From the NCBI GenBank assembly GCA_028583415.1, contig CM053267.1, positions 44,938,834 to 45,002,833 of the forward strand: a stretch of 64,000 nt of DNA, written 5' to 3'. Position numbers and translations under genes: made by a program. This DNA is from Protea cynaroides (lineage: Eukaryota; Streptophyta; Magnoliopsida; Proteales; Proteaceae). The first letter of the stretch is position 1. Each line of letters opens with the position of its first letter. Shown here in pieces: positions 1-11,906 of this stretch. The notes below the pieces were generated by a model. The model saw only the letters and a list, made by a program, of their open reading frames with translations, ran no database searches and was not told where the DNA came from.

Positions 1-10
1 GTACTTTTAA

Positions 11-647
11 GTCCTATTTGATAAAACTTCTGCTCTAGATTCTAGATTATGGTTCAGAATTTGGATTCTACTTCAGGCTACTCCAGGATTATTTAGTAGT
101 AAAAACATGTTTGATAACGTATTTCTAGAATGAGTTTCAAAATATCTTTGGAATAGAAACATATTTGATAAACACTATCCCCCAATCGAAGTCTAAAAAA
201 ATAGTAGTAGTAGTGGTGGGTGGTGGTGGTGGGCGATGGGTGATGGGTAATGGGTAGTGGGTGGTGATTGTGATTGGTGGGTGGTGTTGGTGGTGGCGGC
301 GGTAATGGTAATGGTTATGGTGGTGGGTGGTGGCGGTGGTGACGATGGTGGTTGTGGTGACGGTAGTGGTTGTGGTGGTGGTGGTGGGTGGTGGATGGTG
401 GTAGTGGTGTTGGTGGTGTTCAAGTGAGAGTCAAACTCTTTTTCTTCTCCCAAAAACTTACTCCAATAGAAAAAAACAAGGTATTATTTACTCCAAAAAT
501 TTGGATTCTGAAGCCAATTTGAATCCGGTTCTCTCTGTAGGAGCTCGAATCCAATTGGGCTTACCAAATGCATTTCAACTCCAAAATGACTCCTTGGGAG
601 TTAAAATCCATAGAATCCAGAATCTGGAGTATTATCAAATATGCCCT
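11..647. mobile_element. Possible TIR element (MITE or non-autonomous DNA transposon)
   Basis: The two ends are imperfect inverted repeats. The left arm (about 11-52) has a 'tatttgataa' block followed by 'tagattctagattatgg'; the right arm (about 608-647), read on the other strand, has 'catatttgataatactcc' followed by 'agattctggattctatgg'. No clear target-site duplication was found and the middle is low complexity. It could also be a chance inverted duplication in degenerate DNA. Confidence 0.3.
201..424. repeat. GGT/GTG-rich low-complexity tract
   Basis: A long run of degenerate GTG, GGT and GAT trinucleotides. Its apparent reverse-strand reading frame is rich in His, Thr and Pro, as expected from such a repeat, and is not taken as a gene. 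Confidence 0.85.
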
Positions 648-658
648 TAGCTTCTTCA

Positions 659-2395
659 AGATTCCTTATTGCATTCTCCATCCAAATGCATTGTTTCTTA
701 ATTCAGTGATGTAAGCTCCTTTGGTTGGATGTTAAATGATGAACAATAATGTAAAATATGATAAGAGCAACACTCAATAGAAAAGGAGAAAAGTGGTCAC
801 CACGCTTGGACATAATGACCCTATCAGCATGCTTGAACTTTTACCATGGAAGAGTGATGTCGCAGTTTCGATCGTCAAATATCTAGGGAATAGTGTGGAT
901 CTATGACTTTCAAATTCAAGATTCTAATCCAATATACATTTCCATTTAGTCTATGCATCATCTTGTTTGTTTCTGTATCTTTTTGGTAGTCTTGGATTTG
1001 AAGAAAGTTTCTTTGATCTCTTCCTCAGGAATCTCACCTTCAAAAAGGTGTAAAACCCTTCATTCCATTGTTTGTATTTGAAGTTCTCATAATACATTTC
1101 CTCTTTATCTAACCACCCACAAAAGCCCTCTGAAAATTGCTCCCCCATAAAACTCCTCCCACTTGGATTTTTTAATTTCTTTTTTTACGATTCCTTTAGC
1201 AACTCTTTGATTTGCCACTTTAATAGGATTGAAACTTGACATGTGCAAGGACCTTGTCCACCTATCCACAAGATTTCAGTTTCATCTAAGTCTTCATGCA
1301 ACAGTCATTGATGACATAGCAGGGAAAAAAATCAACTGTGTCGAGTCTGGTGATACTTGTTTCCAGGCATAGAAACTTGTTTCAAGAAGAGAACTCTAGA
1401 AATATTCTATTAGTAAATCCCACAAGAGCTCTAGAAAAATCCACTGAGTCCATATGAAGAGACACCAGTGTCCACCTCACCATCCACCAAATCACATGAG
1501 GTGGCGCACAAAGTTGGGCGGACTACTTTGCACATTCTCTATAAAAGGAGCATAACTCTCTCTAGACAAATCAGATTGATCTCATAATAGATCCATATGA
1601 AAGTAGACTCATTAGGCTAAATTTTTATGTTTTGAATATTTTTTTAATTTGAATTGAAGATATTCAGAAACTATCCATGAAGTCAATATATGTGTTGAAA
1701 TTAGGTTTTCACAGCATGGGCCACAATAGCTAGTCTGGACTTAGTTGTGTTGGTTACAAAGATGGATTGTAGTGTTGTGGACCAATAATTGAGCTTCAAT
1801 TTTCCTTGGGCCATAGACTGAATATGAGATGCCTTCTAAAAGCATGAGGTTGGTTCAGTTGGATAGAGAGCTGGTTTGGGTCGGCCACATGGGTGTTGTA
1901 GTCTGCATCATCAAGTTACAAAAGCGGGTAGTGTGAGTACACTCCTTGGCTCCAATAGATTTGGCTTACAATTGTATAAAGTATTATTTCATTTGTAAAA
2001 TCTTTATTAGATTTATAATGGGCAACATTAATATACTTGACTATTTTAGCTGGTGAGATCCAATAAGGGATTACGAGATTATCCCCTACCATTTTCATTG
2101 CCCAATCTATTCCATTATGGAAGTGGAATAGATCTGGTAAAATGTATGATTATATATTGCAGTGTAAGGGTCCCTTATAGTTTCTCTATGTGAAACATTT
2201 AAAGGGATCCATACCCAAGGGAGAGGAGGCTGTAGAAGATCTTTGCTGGAAATCAAATCAAGAACTTGGTCAGAAATCAATCTCCAGTGAAAGGTACTTT
2301 CCTTTTGATTGTTATTAGATCTATTAATGCTAAATGTATTTTATTGTCTATATAGAATTAATTGGAATAGTTTCATTGGGTTTAAAATCTAGCAG
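659..2395. other. Non-coding stretch, no recognised feature
   Basis: AT-rich sequence with only short, unsupported reading frames. The part ending at about 2395 may be the remains of an LTR, because a primer-binding-site-like sequence follows, but no partner LTR was found. Confidence 0.4.
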
Positions 2396-2408
2396 TGATA
2401 TCAGAGCC
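2396..2408 (+). other. PBS-like relic (tRNA-Met type)
   Basis: The sequence tgatatcagagcc differs by one base from the tggtatcagagc primer-binding site complementary to initiator tRNA-Met. It follows an AT-rich, LTR-like stretch. No gag or pol remains were recognised downstream, so this is a weak retroelement relic. Confidence 0.3.
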
Positions 2409-2410
2409 TT

Positions 2411-3605
2411 TCCATATGGAATTAAAATCATTGAGTTAAGAATCAGAATGACGTTATGATGTTTGAATACATTAAAGCTTAGAATAAATTCGATTTTGAT
2501 TTCCATTTCAATTTTGGATTAAAAGGGAGAGATTTGACACAATTAGATTATTTTTCGACCATAAAAAATTACAACAAACCATACCATGTTGTAGATCTCA
2601 ACGAGTCGGTGACGGAGATACAAAAATCCCCGCCATCCGCCACCAAAAGTGTCTCCATGCGTCGGCCAAAAAAGCGAGTGAGATCCACTCGCTGGAATAA
2701 AAAAAAGTGATGTGGTAAACTGGACCGGGTTAACCCAAGATCGAACAAAACCAGTTCAGGCCAAACCTAGCCCTATTACCCAGGACGAAGATCGGAACCG
2801 TTTTCTAGACCCGGATCCATACATTGGACCCGACCCGATAAGGTAACCTGAATCGAACCAAACCCGTAGACCTAGCCAACTCGATCAGGTGACCGATCTG
2901 AGAACTCAGCAAACGCATAGCGCTGCCTGACCCAATGACCCGACCAACTGACCAAAAACTTTGACCCATCGATTTGACTGGGTAAATCGGTTTGGACCGA
3001 TGGCTGAACCATTGAACCCGCTTGTTGGTTCATTCCCCGGACAGACCAGTGAATCGTTCCGAAGGTATTTAACAAATAAAAAATAAAATGATATATTTGA
3101 TTCGGTTCAAATCGAACCAAGCCGATCCTAGACAAATCGATCCAAACTGAACCGACCCGATCAGAACCAAACCGGCCAGTATTATAAAGGCCTATTTGGT
3201 TGCAAATTTTTGACTTGGGAAATTAATCTACGCGTATGGGCTCGTGGAAGGTCCGTTTGGACTGCTATTTTTTGCAGTATACTCCATTTTGAATGCTTTT
3301 CAATCTAGTATATAGTTTGGTATATTTTGATACATTAGAAAGTATGTTATCATTGAAAAATACCTTGTGGGAATCTGATTTATAGTTTTCTATTGATTTT
3401 TTTTAAATTTATTGTACCAAATTGATTGTTGAGTTAATGTGCATGTTTATATGAATATTTGGACTTGTAAAATTACATTTTAAAACATTCATGGTTTAAT
3501 TAATATCAAACATGAACTGCTGGTTGAAATTTATTTAAATTTATTTATATCATGGTGGAATTTGGTGTGACCACCAAAGTGGCAACCATGTTTCATTATG
3601 ATGTG
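2411..3605. other. Non-coding stretch with degenerate ACCCGA-type repeats
   Basis: Between about 2715 and 3175 the sequence is dense in variants of aaccgacccgat and its complement, a pattern common in decayed plant retroelement leaders. 3180-3605 is AT-rich with nothing recognised. Confidence 0.4.
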
Positions 3606-4755
3606 TGTGAGGACAAATGGTATCCACCCATCTCTGATGGACGGTAAATGATTTGGAGTCGTCACCTAGATTAAGGTCTAGGATCTATAAAATGTAGTCT
3701 CATCATAAGAGAAGACTTCTATTGACTCAGTGGACCCAATATATTGGCTTTGATCTATCAGAGAATGGGTAAGCGCTCAAGGTACAGTTTAGGAAGGTGT
3801 TAGGCACCCAAAATTATCCGATCCAAAAATCAGCCTCCTATGTGATTTTACTTTCCTTAGACTCTATGGTTCTGACTGTTCATGGTCAATGGATGATGAC
3901 TAGGGCTCATGGGGGATCCTATGCCAAATTGCTAAATTCTTCTAACCTAGGTTTAGCCAAACATGTTCTCAAAATAAATAAATAAGAAAAGTAATATACA
4001 ATGAACCGAACAGAAGATGGTTTGGTGATGGACAAAATCTAAGACGTCCAAGACATCTCAAATTGCCTACGTATTCCAATCCTGAAAATCAAGTCCATAA
4101 CGTAGTTCGAACGGAATGTGATTAAGGTTTATGGATATGATTTATGCTTAAGCTTTCTTAGATTCAATTGTTCAAGTTGAGATTTATGCTTGATGATGAT
4201 TAAGATTGAATATAGAGATAACTTATGTGGATTGAAGTGAATATGGATATTGAATATGGATATGAATATGCATATGAATATGGAGGACGTAAGGATTCTA
4301 AGATGTGGTACCGTACTTGGAGAGGTCCTCCAAGTTGCCTACGTATTTCAGAGGTCCTGAAAATTAGGTACAACGTAGTTCATTGTGATGGGTTGTGGAT
4401 ATGGATATCCTAGAACCACTCAAGTGTACTCTACCTTGATCTAGGAAGTGAAATGGGTAGTATTCTAAGACCAATCAGGTGTACTCTACCTTGATCTAGG
4501 AAGACAAAATGATGGCTAAACTGCTCAGGTGTACTCTACCTCGGTTTATGAAGCCTAGATGGTTACTCTAAAACTGCTCAGGTGTACTCTACCTTAGTTT
4601 AGGAAGACTAAGATTTGCTAACCTAAGACCACTCAGGTGTAGTCTACCTTGATTTAAGGAAGGCTATAATTTATTATCCTAAAACCACTCAGGTATACTC
4701 TACCTTGGTCTAGGGATACTAAAATTTGCTGACCTAAAACCACTCAGGTGTATTC
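3606..4755 (-). mobile_element. Ogre/Tat-like LTR block, copy A (left part)
   Basis: On the minus strand this ends in tgtcctcaca, exactly as the LTR of E4 does. It carries the same neighbouring block: ggtctagg...cacctagat near 3660-3690 and ggtgttaggcaccca near 3796. The bend-like 'gcctacgta' plus 'gtagttc' modules of E4 also recur. The copy is old and diverged, and continues at 45249 beyond the E1 insertion. Its far end was not located. Confidence 0.6.
4411..4755. repeat. Tandem array of about 54-bp units (left part)
   Basis: Repeated units contain 'cactcaggtgtactctacc' followed by 'ttg(a/g)tctagg'. About seven units lie here, and four to six more continue at 45249-45560. The array was one block before E1 inserted inside a unit, duplicating tattc. 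Confidence 0.85.
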
Positions 4756-7082
4756 TGTCACACCCCAATTCTGTACCATTCAGAACGGTGTGATGAACCG
4801 CTAATAAACCAACGGTTCAATCAGGATCTCTAATAGGCTGTGTCCATTAAAAATAAAACCATACATATCCACAATCATAATCAGAATAAATACACAATAG
4901 CGGAAGTCTTGTAATAAATGAACTGAGAAATCTAACTGTGATAATCATAAATAAAATATCAAGTTATTGTTGTATCAACTGAGACATAAATAAATAAAAT
5001 ATCAATTATATTTTTTTAATAATTCAAATAAAATCTAATCGAATACGCATGAGTTGCACTCGCATGAGGAGTCATGCGTATCCATTAAGTCTTCAGCTTC
5101 CATCGCCGCCACGTGCCCGTACACAGGAGCATTCATATAATCTTTGACAGTGGTACCTGCATCATCAACTAAAAATATTCGACGTCGAGAGGGTGAGCAC
5201 ACATCATGACTCAGTGAGCAAACAAAACAATGCAACAAACATATGCATGCGTTCAATTCATATCTTTGGTCTGGTAAATAAGTTTGCAATGCGCTATAGA
5301 AAGGTTCGGTGACCGCCTCGCCTCTATGCACAGGGTGTGGAGGCCCGCCCAAAGGTAACGTTTATTTTCGTACCCATCCACCCTATCATGGAATAGAGAT
5401 AGAGCTAAAGTGCTGAGGCCCGGCCTATGACACTTCCCCTGATACTCTACCCATACCAACACGTAAGCCCCTACTGGCGAGGGCTCACAAACTGGGCTCG
5501 CAACTAACCAATTCTAATGCCAAACAGTGTATCCAAGGCCTCACCCCAGCATCCCTCAATAGGTCCATAGAGATAGGGCTAAGGCCCCCCGGCAGAGTCA
5601 GAGACTACACGGTCCGAGACCACATCCCCTCATACACTATGACGTAATAGTTCTGCTAAGGTAATGGTGATACGACGATGTCAGTGGACAAGACTTGAGT
5701 TAAAGATAGAGCTAGAGTACTGAGGCCCAGCCTATGACACCCCCCTTGATACTCACTCGCATCAAGCACACCAACCACACACATACATTCACATGCCTAT
5801 TCCTATCATCATCATCATCATCATGTTATAAACAATATTAAATATGCATGAACAGTAATAATAGAAATATTGGATGACATGTTGAATGCACATAACAAGC
5901 ATACACGCATAGAATCAATCATGGTATTGGACTCAAGAATAAAACAGTTTATTATTAACCAATTAGTTTAGGTCGTGTTCCCTCACCTTTGCTTGATTGT
6001 AGATCATCTCTAAAGCTTTAAGAATCAACTAAATATCACTATTATATCACTAGGAGACCTAATCAATTCGATATAATTTAATTAGAATTAATTCTGATTT
6101 TAAAAGCCTACTGTTAACTGGGGGTAGCAAGACGGGTCGCAGGTAGGGTAGCAGTTTTCTGTGACCCCCTGTAGTAGGGTCGATGCCAGGGTCGGATGTT
6201 CCATCGACCCTAGGTGCGACCACCCATAATCTGGACTTCCTGAACACTGGGGGTCGATGCTAGGGTTTGGTAGGGTCGATTGTCCATCGACCCCTATGTG
6301 ACCCCCCGTGGGTTTAGTCAAAATTTTCATCCTACAGTCAATTCCTTCATATTTGGGTCATATGGCTTGCTTCTACAATCCATTCCATACATGTTCTATG
6401 GTTTAGAACCATAGTTTATTCACCTTCATGGTTTTAATGATCTTCCCCATGGTTTTCCATTGAAACCTAACCATGGATGGATGATTTGGATTTCTCCTAG
6501 ATCATACTCTCTTCACTATCTATTCTAAGGTTTTTAGAATTACATGGAGATAGTATCCATACCTGAGAAGAATTAGGCTTGTTTCTCTGAAGCCTTCTCT
6601 TTGATCTTCTTCTCCACTTTCCTTCTCTTCTCCTTCTCTCCTCCTTCTCTTCTCTTTCTCTCAATCCAATTAGGGTTCTAAAAGGAGTGAAAGAGGCTTA
6701 GGGACATCCTATTTATAGAGTAGAAACTCCCAAAATAAGTCCCATTGAGATTAGGAAGGAATCCCATTGAAATTTAGAAAGTTCCCAATTCACGGTTTAT
6801 GTCGACAGACTGGGGGTCGATGAGGGGGTCGGAGATACCGTTGACCCCTGGTTCTAAATTGTCCGACCCCCGGTTAGAAACTCAGGGTCTGATTTTTTAT
6901 CTTGGGGGGGTCCGACCCTGCCTAGCTGGGTGTGCGACCCTCCCCCTTATTTTTGTGTTTTTGGGTCAGTTTAATACCTGGGATCGTTATCTCCTTCACG
7001 TACTTGATCCATTTGGCTCGACCATGATGGGTAGACCTGGTTCAAGGTGGTAAAATTGGGTTAGTTCGATACGGATCTTACA
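4756..7082 (-). repeat. E1 3' LTR (2327 bp)
   Basis: On the minus strand it starts tgtaagatcc at 7082 and ends ggggtgtgaca at 4756. It contains a TATA box (complement at 6711-6717), a GA-rich leader (6600-6665), GGGTCGA-type motif clusters (6120-6310 and 6810-6950), a hairpin at 5463-5488 and the conserved open segment 5168-5035. Its partner LTR is 33327-33413 plus 43012-45243. Confidence 0.95.
5035..5168 (-). other. Conserved 134-nt open segment in LTR (E1 3' LTR copy)
   Basis: On the minus strand it follows a 'atatttttag' 3' splice-site-like sequence and reads open in phase 2 to a TAG. It encodes V-D-D-A-G-T-T-V, then DYMNAPVY, then AAMEAE, ending HDSSCECNSCVFD. The same length and frame occur in all other LTRs of the family. 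The role is unknown; see the finding on this segment. Confidence 0.6.
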
Positions 7083-7091
7083 ACTCCCCCT
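7083..7091 (-). other. E1 polypurine tract
   Basis: The minus-strand sequence agggggagt lies directly before the LTR start tgtaag, the standard position for plus-strand priming. The preceding 'cgaggacgaaatttt' at the end of pol is typical of this group. Confidence 0.85.
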
Positions 7092-7094
7092 ACT

Positions 7095-10000
7095 TATAAA
7101 AATTTCGTCCTCGAAATTATACATACCTTCCGAGTCAAATAAATGAGGATATTGCTTTCGCATAGCATTCTCTTCTTCCCATGTGATTTCTTCCATGTCT
7201 CTACTTCTCCAGGTGACCTTAACATAATAGATATCACGGTTGCGTAGTCGTTGAACCTTTCGACTAGTGATTTCAGTTGGTGTTACTTCAAATGTCAAAT
7301 CTTCAGTCAAATTAGGTAGGTCTATTGTCAAAATGTGCGTCGGATCCTTGACATACTTCTTCAATAAGAAAATATGAAATACGTCATGCACACCTGACAT
7401 AGATGGTGGTAGTGCTAACTGGTAAGCCATTTTTCCATGCTTAGCTAGAATCTCATATGGTTCGACATATCTTGGACTTAGTTTCTCTTTCTATCCGAAC
7501 CATTTCAAACCTCGCATAGGCGATACTTTTAAGAATACTTTATCACCCACGACGAATTCAAGGTCTCGGCGTCAAGTATCTTCATATTGCTTCTGACTAT
7601 TCTGAGCTGTTCTCACTCTTTCCTTGATAATTTCGACCACTCGATAAGTCTCTTCAATAAATTCTGGTCCAATAATACTACGTTCCCCAACTTCATTCCA
7701 AAACAAAGGAGTTCAACACTTCCTGCCATACAGTGCTTCATAGGGTGACATCTGTATAGTAGCCTGATAGCTATTGTTATAAGCGAACTCAATCAATGAT
7801 AACTTTTCATCCCATGATCCTTTAAAATCAATTACACATGCTCGAAGCATATCTTCTAGAATCTGAATTGTACGCTCTGACTGTCCATCTGTCTGTGGAT
7901 GAAATGCGGTACTAAACTTCAATGTTGTACCCATAGCCTTTTGCAATCCTTCCCAAAACTTTGAAGTAAATCGTAGATCTCTATCGGACATAATGCTTTC
8001 AGGTACACCGTGTAATCGCACAATGTTATCTACATACCGCTTAGCTAACCTCTCCAGTATATACTGAGGTCGTATAGGTATAAAGCGAGCTGTTTTAGTC
8101 AGGCGGTCTACAAACACCCAAACTGCATCAACTACTCGAGGAGTCAATGGTAATCCTGTGACGAAGTCCATAGTGATGCAGTCCCATTTCCATGCTGGTT
8201 CTGGTAACGATTGTGACAGTCCTGCCAGTCTTTGTCGTTCAACCTTTACTTTCTAACAATTTAGGCATTGAGACACGAACTTAGCTACATCTGCTTTCAT
8301 TCCTCTCCACCAATATAATTTCTTTAGATCATGATACATTTTTGTACTTTCAGGATGTATCGAATAGATGGTGGTATGGGCTTCTTTCATTAATCGGTGT
8401 CTAATGTCTAAGCTTTCTGTTTCAGGTACACATATTCTTCCTTTGTACTTCAGTACCTTTTCTTCGTCCAAGGTGAACTCAGGGATAGTCCTACCTTTTT
8501 CGATGTCCTCTTGTACCGTTCTTAGGTAAGGATCTGATTTGATAGCTGTCTTTACTTCATCAATTATATCCGGTATAATCTTCAATGCGACGAACATATT
8601 TGAAAACTGATGAATAAACACTTGGTTGGCTGATCCATCCGGTGCATCTATCACAAACTGCTCATTACCGTGACTGAATACCTTCCTGGTAGTACACATT
8701 ACGGCAGTTGTGCTAACCTCTCCCTGCGATTTTATCATTGCCTTTCTACTCAACGCATCAGCTACTACATTAGCTTTCCCCAGGTGATACTGGATATCAC
8801 AGTCATAGTCTTTCAATAATTCTAGCCATCTTCTTTGTCTCATATTCAACTCCTTCTGATTAAATAGATAAGTAAGACTCTTATGGTCTGATTTAATCTG
8901 AAACTTCTCCCCGTACAGATAATATCTCCATATTTTGACAGCATGTACTACTGCCGCTAGTTCCAAATCATGAGTGGGATAGTTCTTCTCATGTGTCTTC
9001 AACTGTCTTGAGGCATAAACAATTACTTGTTCTCCTTGCATAAGTACACATCCTAATCCCAGTCATGACGCATCAATGTACAAAATAAACGGCTGTCCTG
9101 GAATCAGAATGGTCAAGATTGGAGCTGATATCAATCTAGCCTTCAAGGTTTGGAAACTCTTCTCGCATTTATCAGTCCAAACAAACTTTTCACCCTTCTT
9201 AGTCAAACTGGTAAGAGGTATGACAATTCGGGAATAGTCTTCCACAAATTGTCGATAATACCCAGCTAGACCCAAGAAACTTCTAATTTCTACAACGCTC
9301 TTTGGTGCTTTCCACTTCACAATAGCTTCGATCTTTCTAGGATCCACTTTAATTCCTTCAGCGGATACAACATGGCCTAGAAATGCGACTTCCTTTAGCC
9401 AAAACTCACACTTTGAAAATTTGGCGTAGAACTTCTCCTTCCATAGTCGCTACATAGCGGCGTTTAGATTCTTAATATGAGCTTCCTCATCTTTGGATTA
9501 GACCAATATATCATCGATGAATACAATAACCGACGTATCCAACATATCATGGAATACCCGATTCATAAGCTCCATAAAGGTTGCTGGTGCGTTTGTCAAT
9601 CCGAAAGACATGACCAAAAATTCATAATGTCCATATCTGGTCCTGAATGCTGTCTTGGGAATATCACCATCCTTAATCTTCAATTGATGGTAGCCTGATC
9701 GAAGATCAATCTTGGAGAACACTTTGGCACCTTGCAACTGATCGAACATGTCATCGATCCGAGGCAATGGATACCGATTCTTGATTGTCAGTTTATTCAG
9801 TTCTCGGTAGTCTATACACAAGCGAACGCTACCGTCTTTTTTCTTCACTAATAATACTGGCGCTCCCCATGGTGATATGCTAGGGCGAATGTAACCCTTG
9901 TCCAGCATTTCTTGTAGTTGTACTTTCAATTCCTTCAGTTCAGTAGGAGCCATTCGAAAGGTACTTTCGATATTGGTGCGGCTCCAAGTATAAGATCTAT

Positions 10001-10565
10001 AACAAACTCTGTAGCTCGGTCGGGTGGTAATCCTGGTAGTTCTTCAGAAAATACGTCTGGGAAGTCACGCACAACATCAATATCTTTCATTCGTGGAGCT
10101 TCCTTGGTAAGGTCGACCACAAATACTAAATACCCGACTGCTCCTTTCTCAAGGCACTTCTTAGCCTTTAGCGCAGAGAGTATGAGCTTTCGTTTACGGG
10201 GAAGTTTGGTTCCCGAAAACTGAACTCTGCTCCTTCTTTGTCTTTAAATGTCAGCTTCTTTTCGGCACATAATAGATTTACAGAATGTCGAACTAACCAG
10301 TCTATTCCCAAGATGACGTCAAAGTCTGCCATCTCGAGTTGAATCAAGGTTGCATATAAGATTTTCTCGTCAATGAGAACTGGACATGACCCATAACCTT
10401 TTTCTAATTCCACTTCTAATCCCATCGGTGATCGTACAAGTAGCTTGTTGTCTAATGTTTTGATGGGCAAATTCAGCTTCTTTCCAAATGACACAGATAT
10501 AAAAGAATGAGTAGCTCCTGAGTCAAAGAGTACTCTGGCGGGTATGCCATTTATAGGTACGATAC
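7095..10565 (-). pseudogene. E1 pol: protease, RT, RNase H, integrase, chromodomain-like tail (broken)
   Basis: Domains in order on the minus strand: aspartic protease with DSGATHSF (about 10520, followed by DVILGIDWL); RT (9953-9498) with FSKIDLRSGYHQ and FIDDILV; RNase H with LYIDAS, DLELAA and KSDHKSL (9347-8730); integrase with a zinc-binding HHCC region ending CLNC, then MDF, SDRD and GQSERTIQ (8400-7715); and a tail with RKVQRLR and EITWEEE (7430-7100). Two frameshifts lie between protease and RT (about 10165 and 9960). From RT onward one frame persists but has seven stops (9500, 9452, 9065, 8255, 7715, 7574, 7493). Several replace Arg or Gln codons, fitting C-to-T decay. The frame runs through the PPT into the LTR. 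Confidence 0.93.
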
Positions 10566-10639
10566 CTGTGATTTATTTTAACTTAGTCTACATGCTCATA
10601 CAATGTAATACATCTTTAAAAAAATAATTTAAGTCATAC
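10566..10639 (-). other. Intron-like segment between gag and protease of E1
   Basis: On the minus strand, 74 bp begin GTATGA after the gag codons V-V-T and end AAATCACAG. Joining the flanks keeps phase and gives a continuous V-T-G-I-V-P link into protease. A gactaagt branch-point-like sequence lies about 20 bp before the acceptor, the segment is AT-rich, and it contains an in-frame stop if not removed. Confidence 0.5.
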
Positions 10640-11906
10640 CTGTGACCACATCAGGCGATGCGGCAACATCCTCAGATGTAATCGCGTAAACTCGTCCTTG
10701 ATGTAGCTGCTTCCTGGGCTTAGGACATTCCCTTGCCATATGTCCCACTTGGTTGCAGTTAAAATATTTTATCCCTTCAGTAATTGGCTTTTGTTGCTGT
10801 TGAGCTACGGGAGTAGTCTTGGTTGCAGCGGTAAAGCCTTGAGCGCGGAAGGGTTTGAATGTTTTGTTATTCCCTCCGTTATAAGAATTTCCAGTTGGCC
10901 TTTTTATACCTCTGTTTTGCATGAAATAACTCTTCTTCTGGCTCGATTCTATAACTCGAGCAATTTGTGCCGCTTCATTATAGATTTTCTTTTGATGTCC
11001 CAGAACATGCTCGCGGATGCTTCCCCTAAGTCCCATGACGAACCTTCGGGTCTTGCTGTTTTCCTCTTGCATACTAGCGGGTGCAAAGAAGAACAGCTCC
11101 TCATAACGCTGTTGATACACATCCACGGTCATCTGCCCCTGATATAAACTCAGGAACTCTCTTTCCATAGAATCTCTGAAACTTCTCGAAAAGTACTTCT
11201 CAGAGAACGCGTCCTTATAAATATCCCAAGTCAGTTGGGCGTGCTTTGTTAATAAATATGTCCCGGTAGACCTCCACCAATGGTGTGCATCTCCTTTCAG
11301 CATAAAGGTGGCACACAACACTTTTTCTTCTTTATTTAGTGTCATCATCATAAAATTTCTTTCCATTTTGTCAACCCAGTGTGCCGACCATAAAGGATCT
11401 GCTGGCTTGCCATTAAATTCTTTGGGCTTTAGTTTCAGAAAATGCTCCACCAGTCTGGAGTGGTCTAGTTGTTGCGGGACGTATGCCCCATACATAGGTG
11501 GTTGGTATTGATATCCACCTTGAGCTATCTCAAGATTTTGTACTTGAGCTTGCATGATAGGAGTCTGAGGTGCGTGGGGTACTGTGTTACTTCCCCCTGG
11601 TGCTGTGCTTGCCTGTCCTACTGGCATTGGAGGTGTCTGTGCAGCTGGAAGGGTTATGCCTATGGCAGCTTGTATAGTAGCTTGTGCCTGTTGCATTTAC
11701 TGCAGCTGTTGGGCCAAGTTCATTACGACTGTGGCCAAGTCTGTAGGTGGAGCTGGCAGATTTGTAGGATTTGTCTTCCCATTTATGACGAACGGTGCCG
11801 TGTTTGTGTTCCCCTGTGTTTTCGGGTGTGTCTGGCTATCTTCCCCCATAGGTGGTGGTGGTGGAATAGAGTTACGATTTTGTCTGGTTACTCTGCGTCC
11901 AGCCAT
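10640..11906 (-). pseudogene. E1 gag
   Basis: Starts MAGRRVTRQNR at 11906 with a Pro-rich stretch. The conserved retrotransposon gag region follows (LKLKPKEFNGK, then WWRSTG and FSEKYFSRSFRD, about 11400-11150), and then a basic nucleocapsid with one zinc knuckle near 10755. The knuckle reads YFNCNQVGHMAREC, so the first Cys of the usual C-x2-C-x4-H-x4-C is Tyr. A TAA at 11699-11697 splits the N-terminal 69 residues from the rest, most simply a CAA-to-TAA change. The last codons run into the intron-like segment before protease. Confidence 0.9.

Noticed and set aside
193..453. His/Pro/Thr-rich reading frame on the minus strand
   Set aside because: Low-complexity GTG/GGT tract; no other coding evidence.
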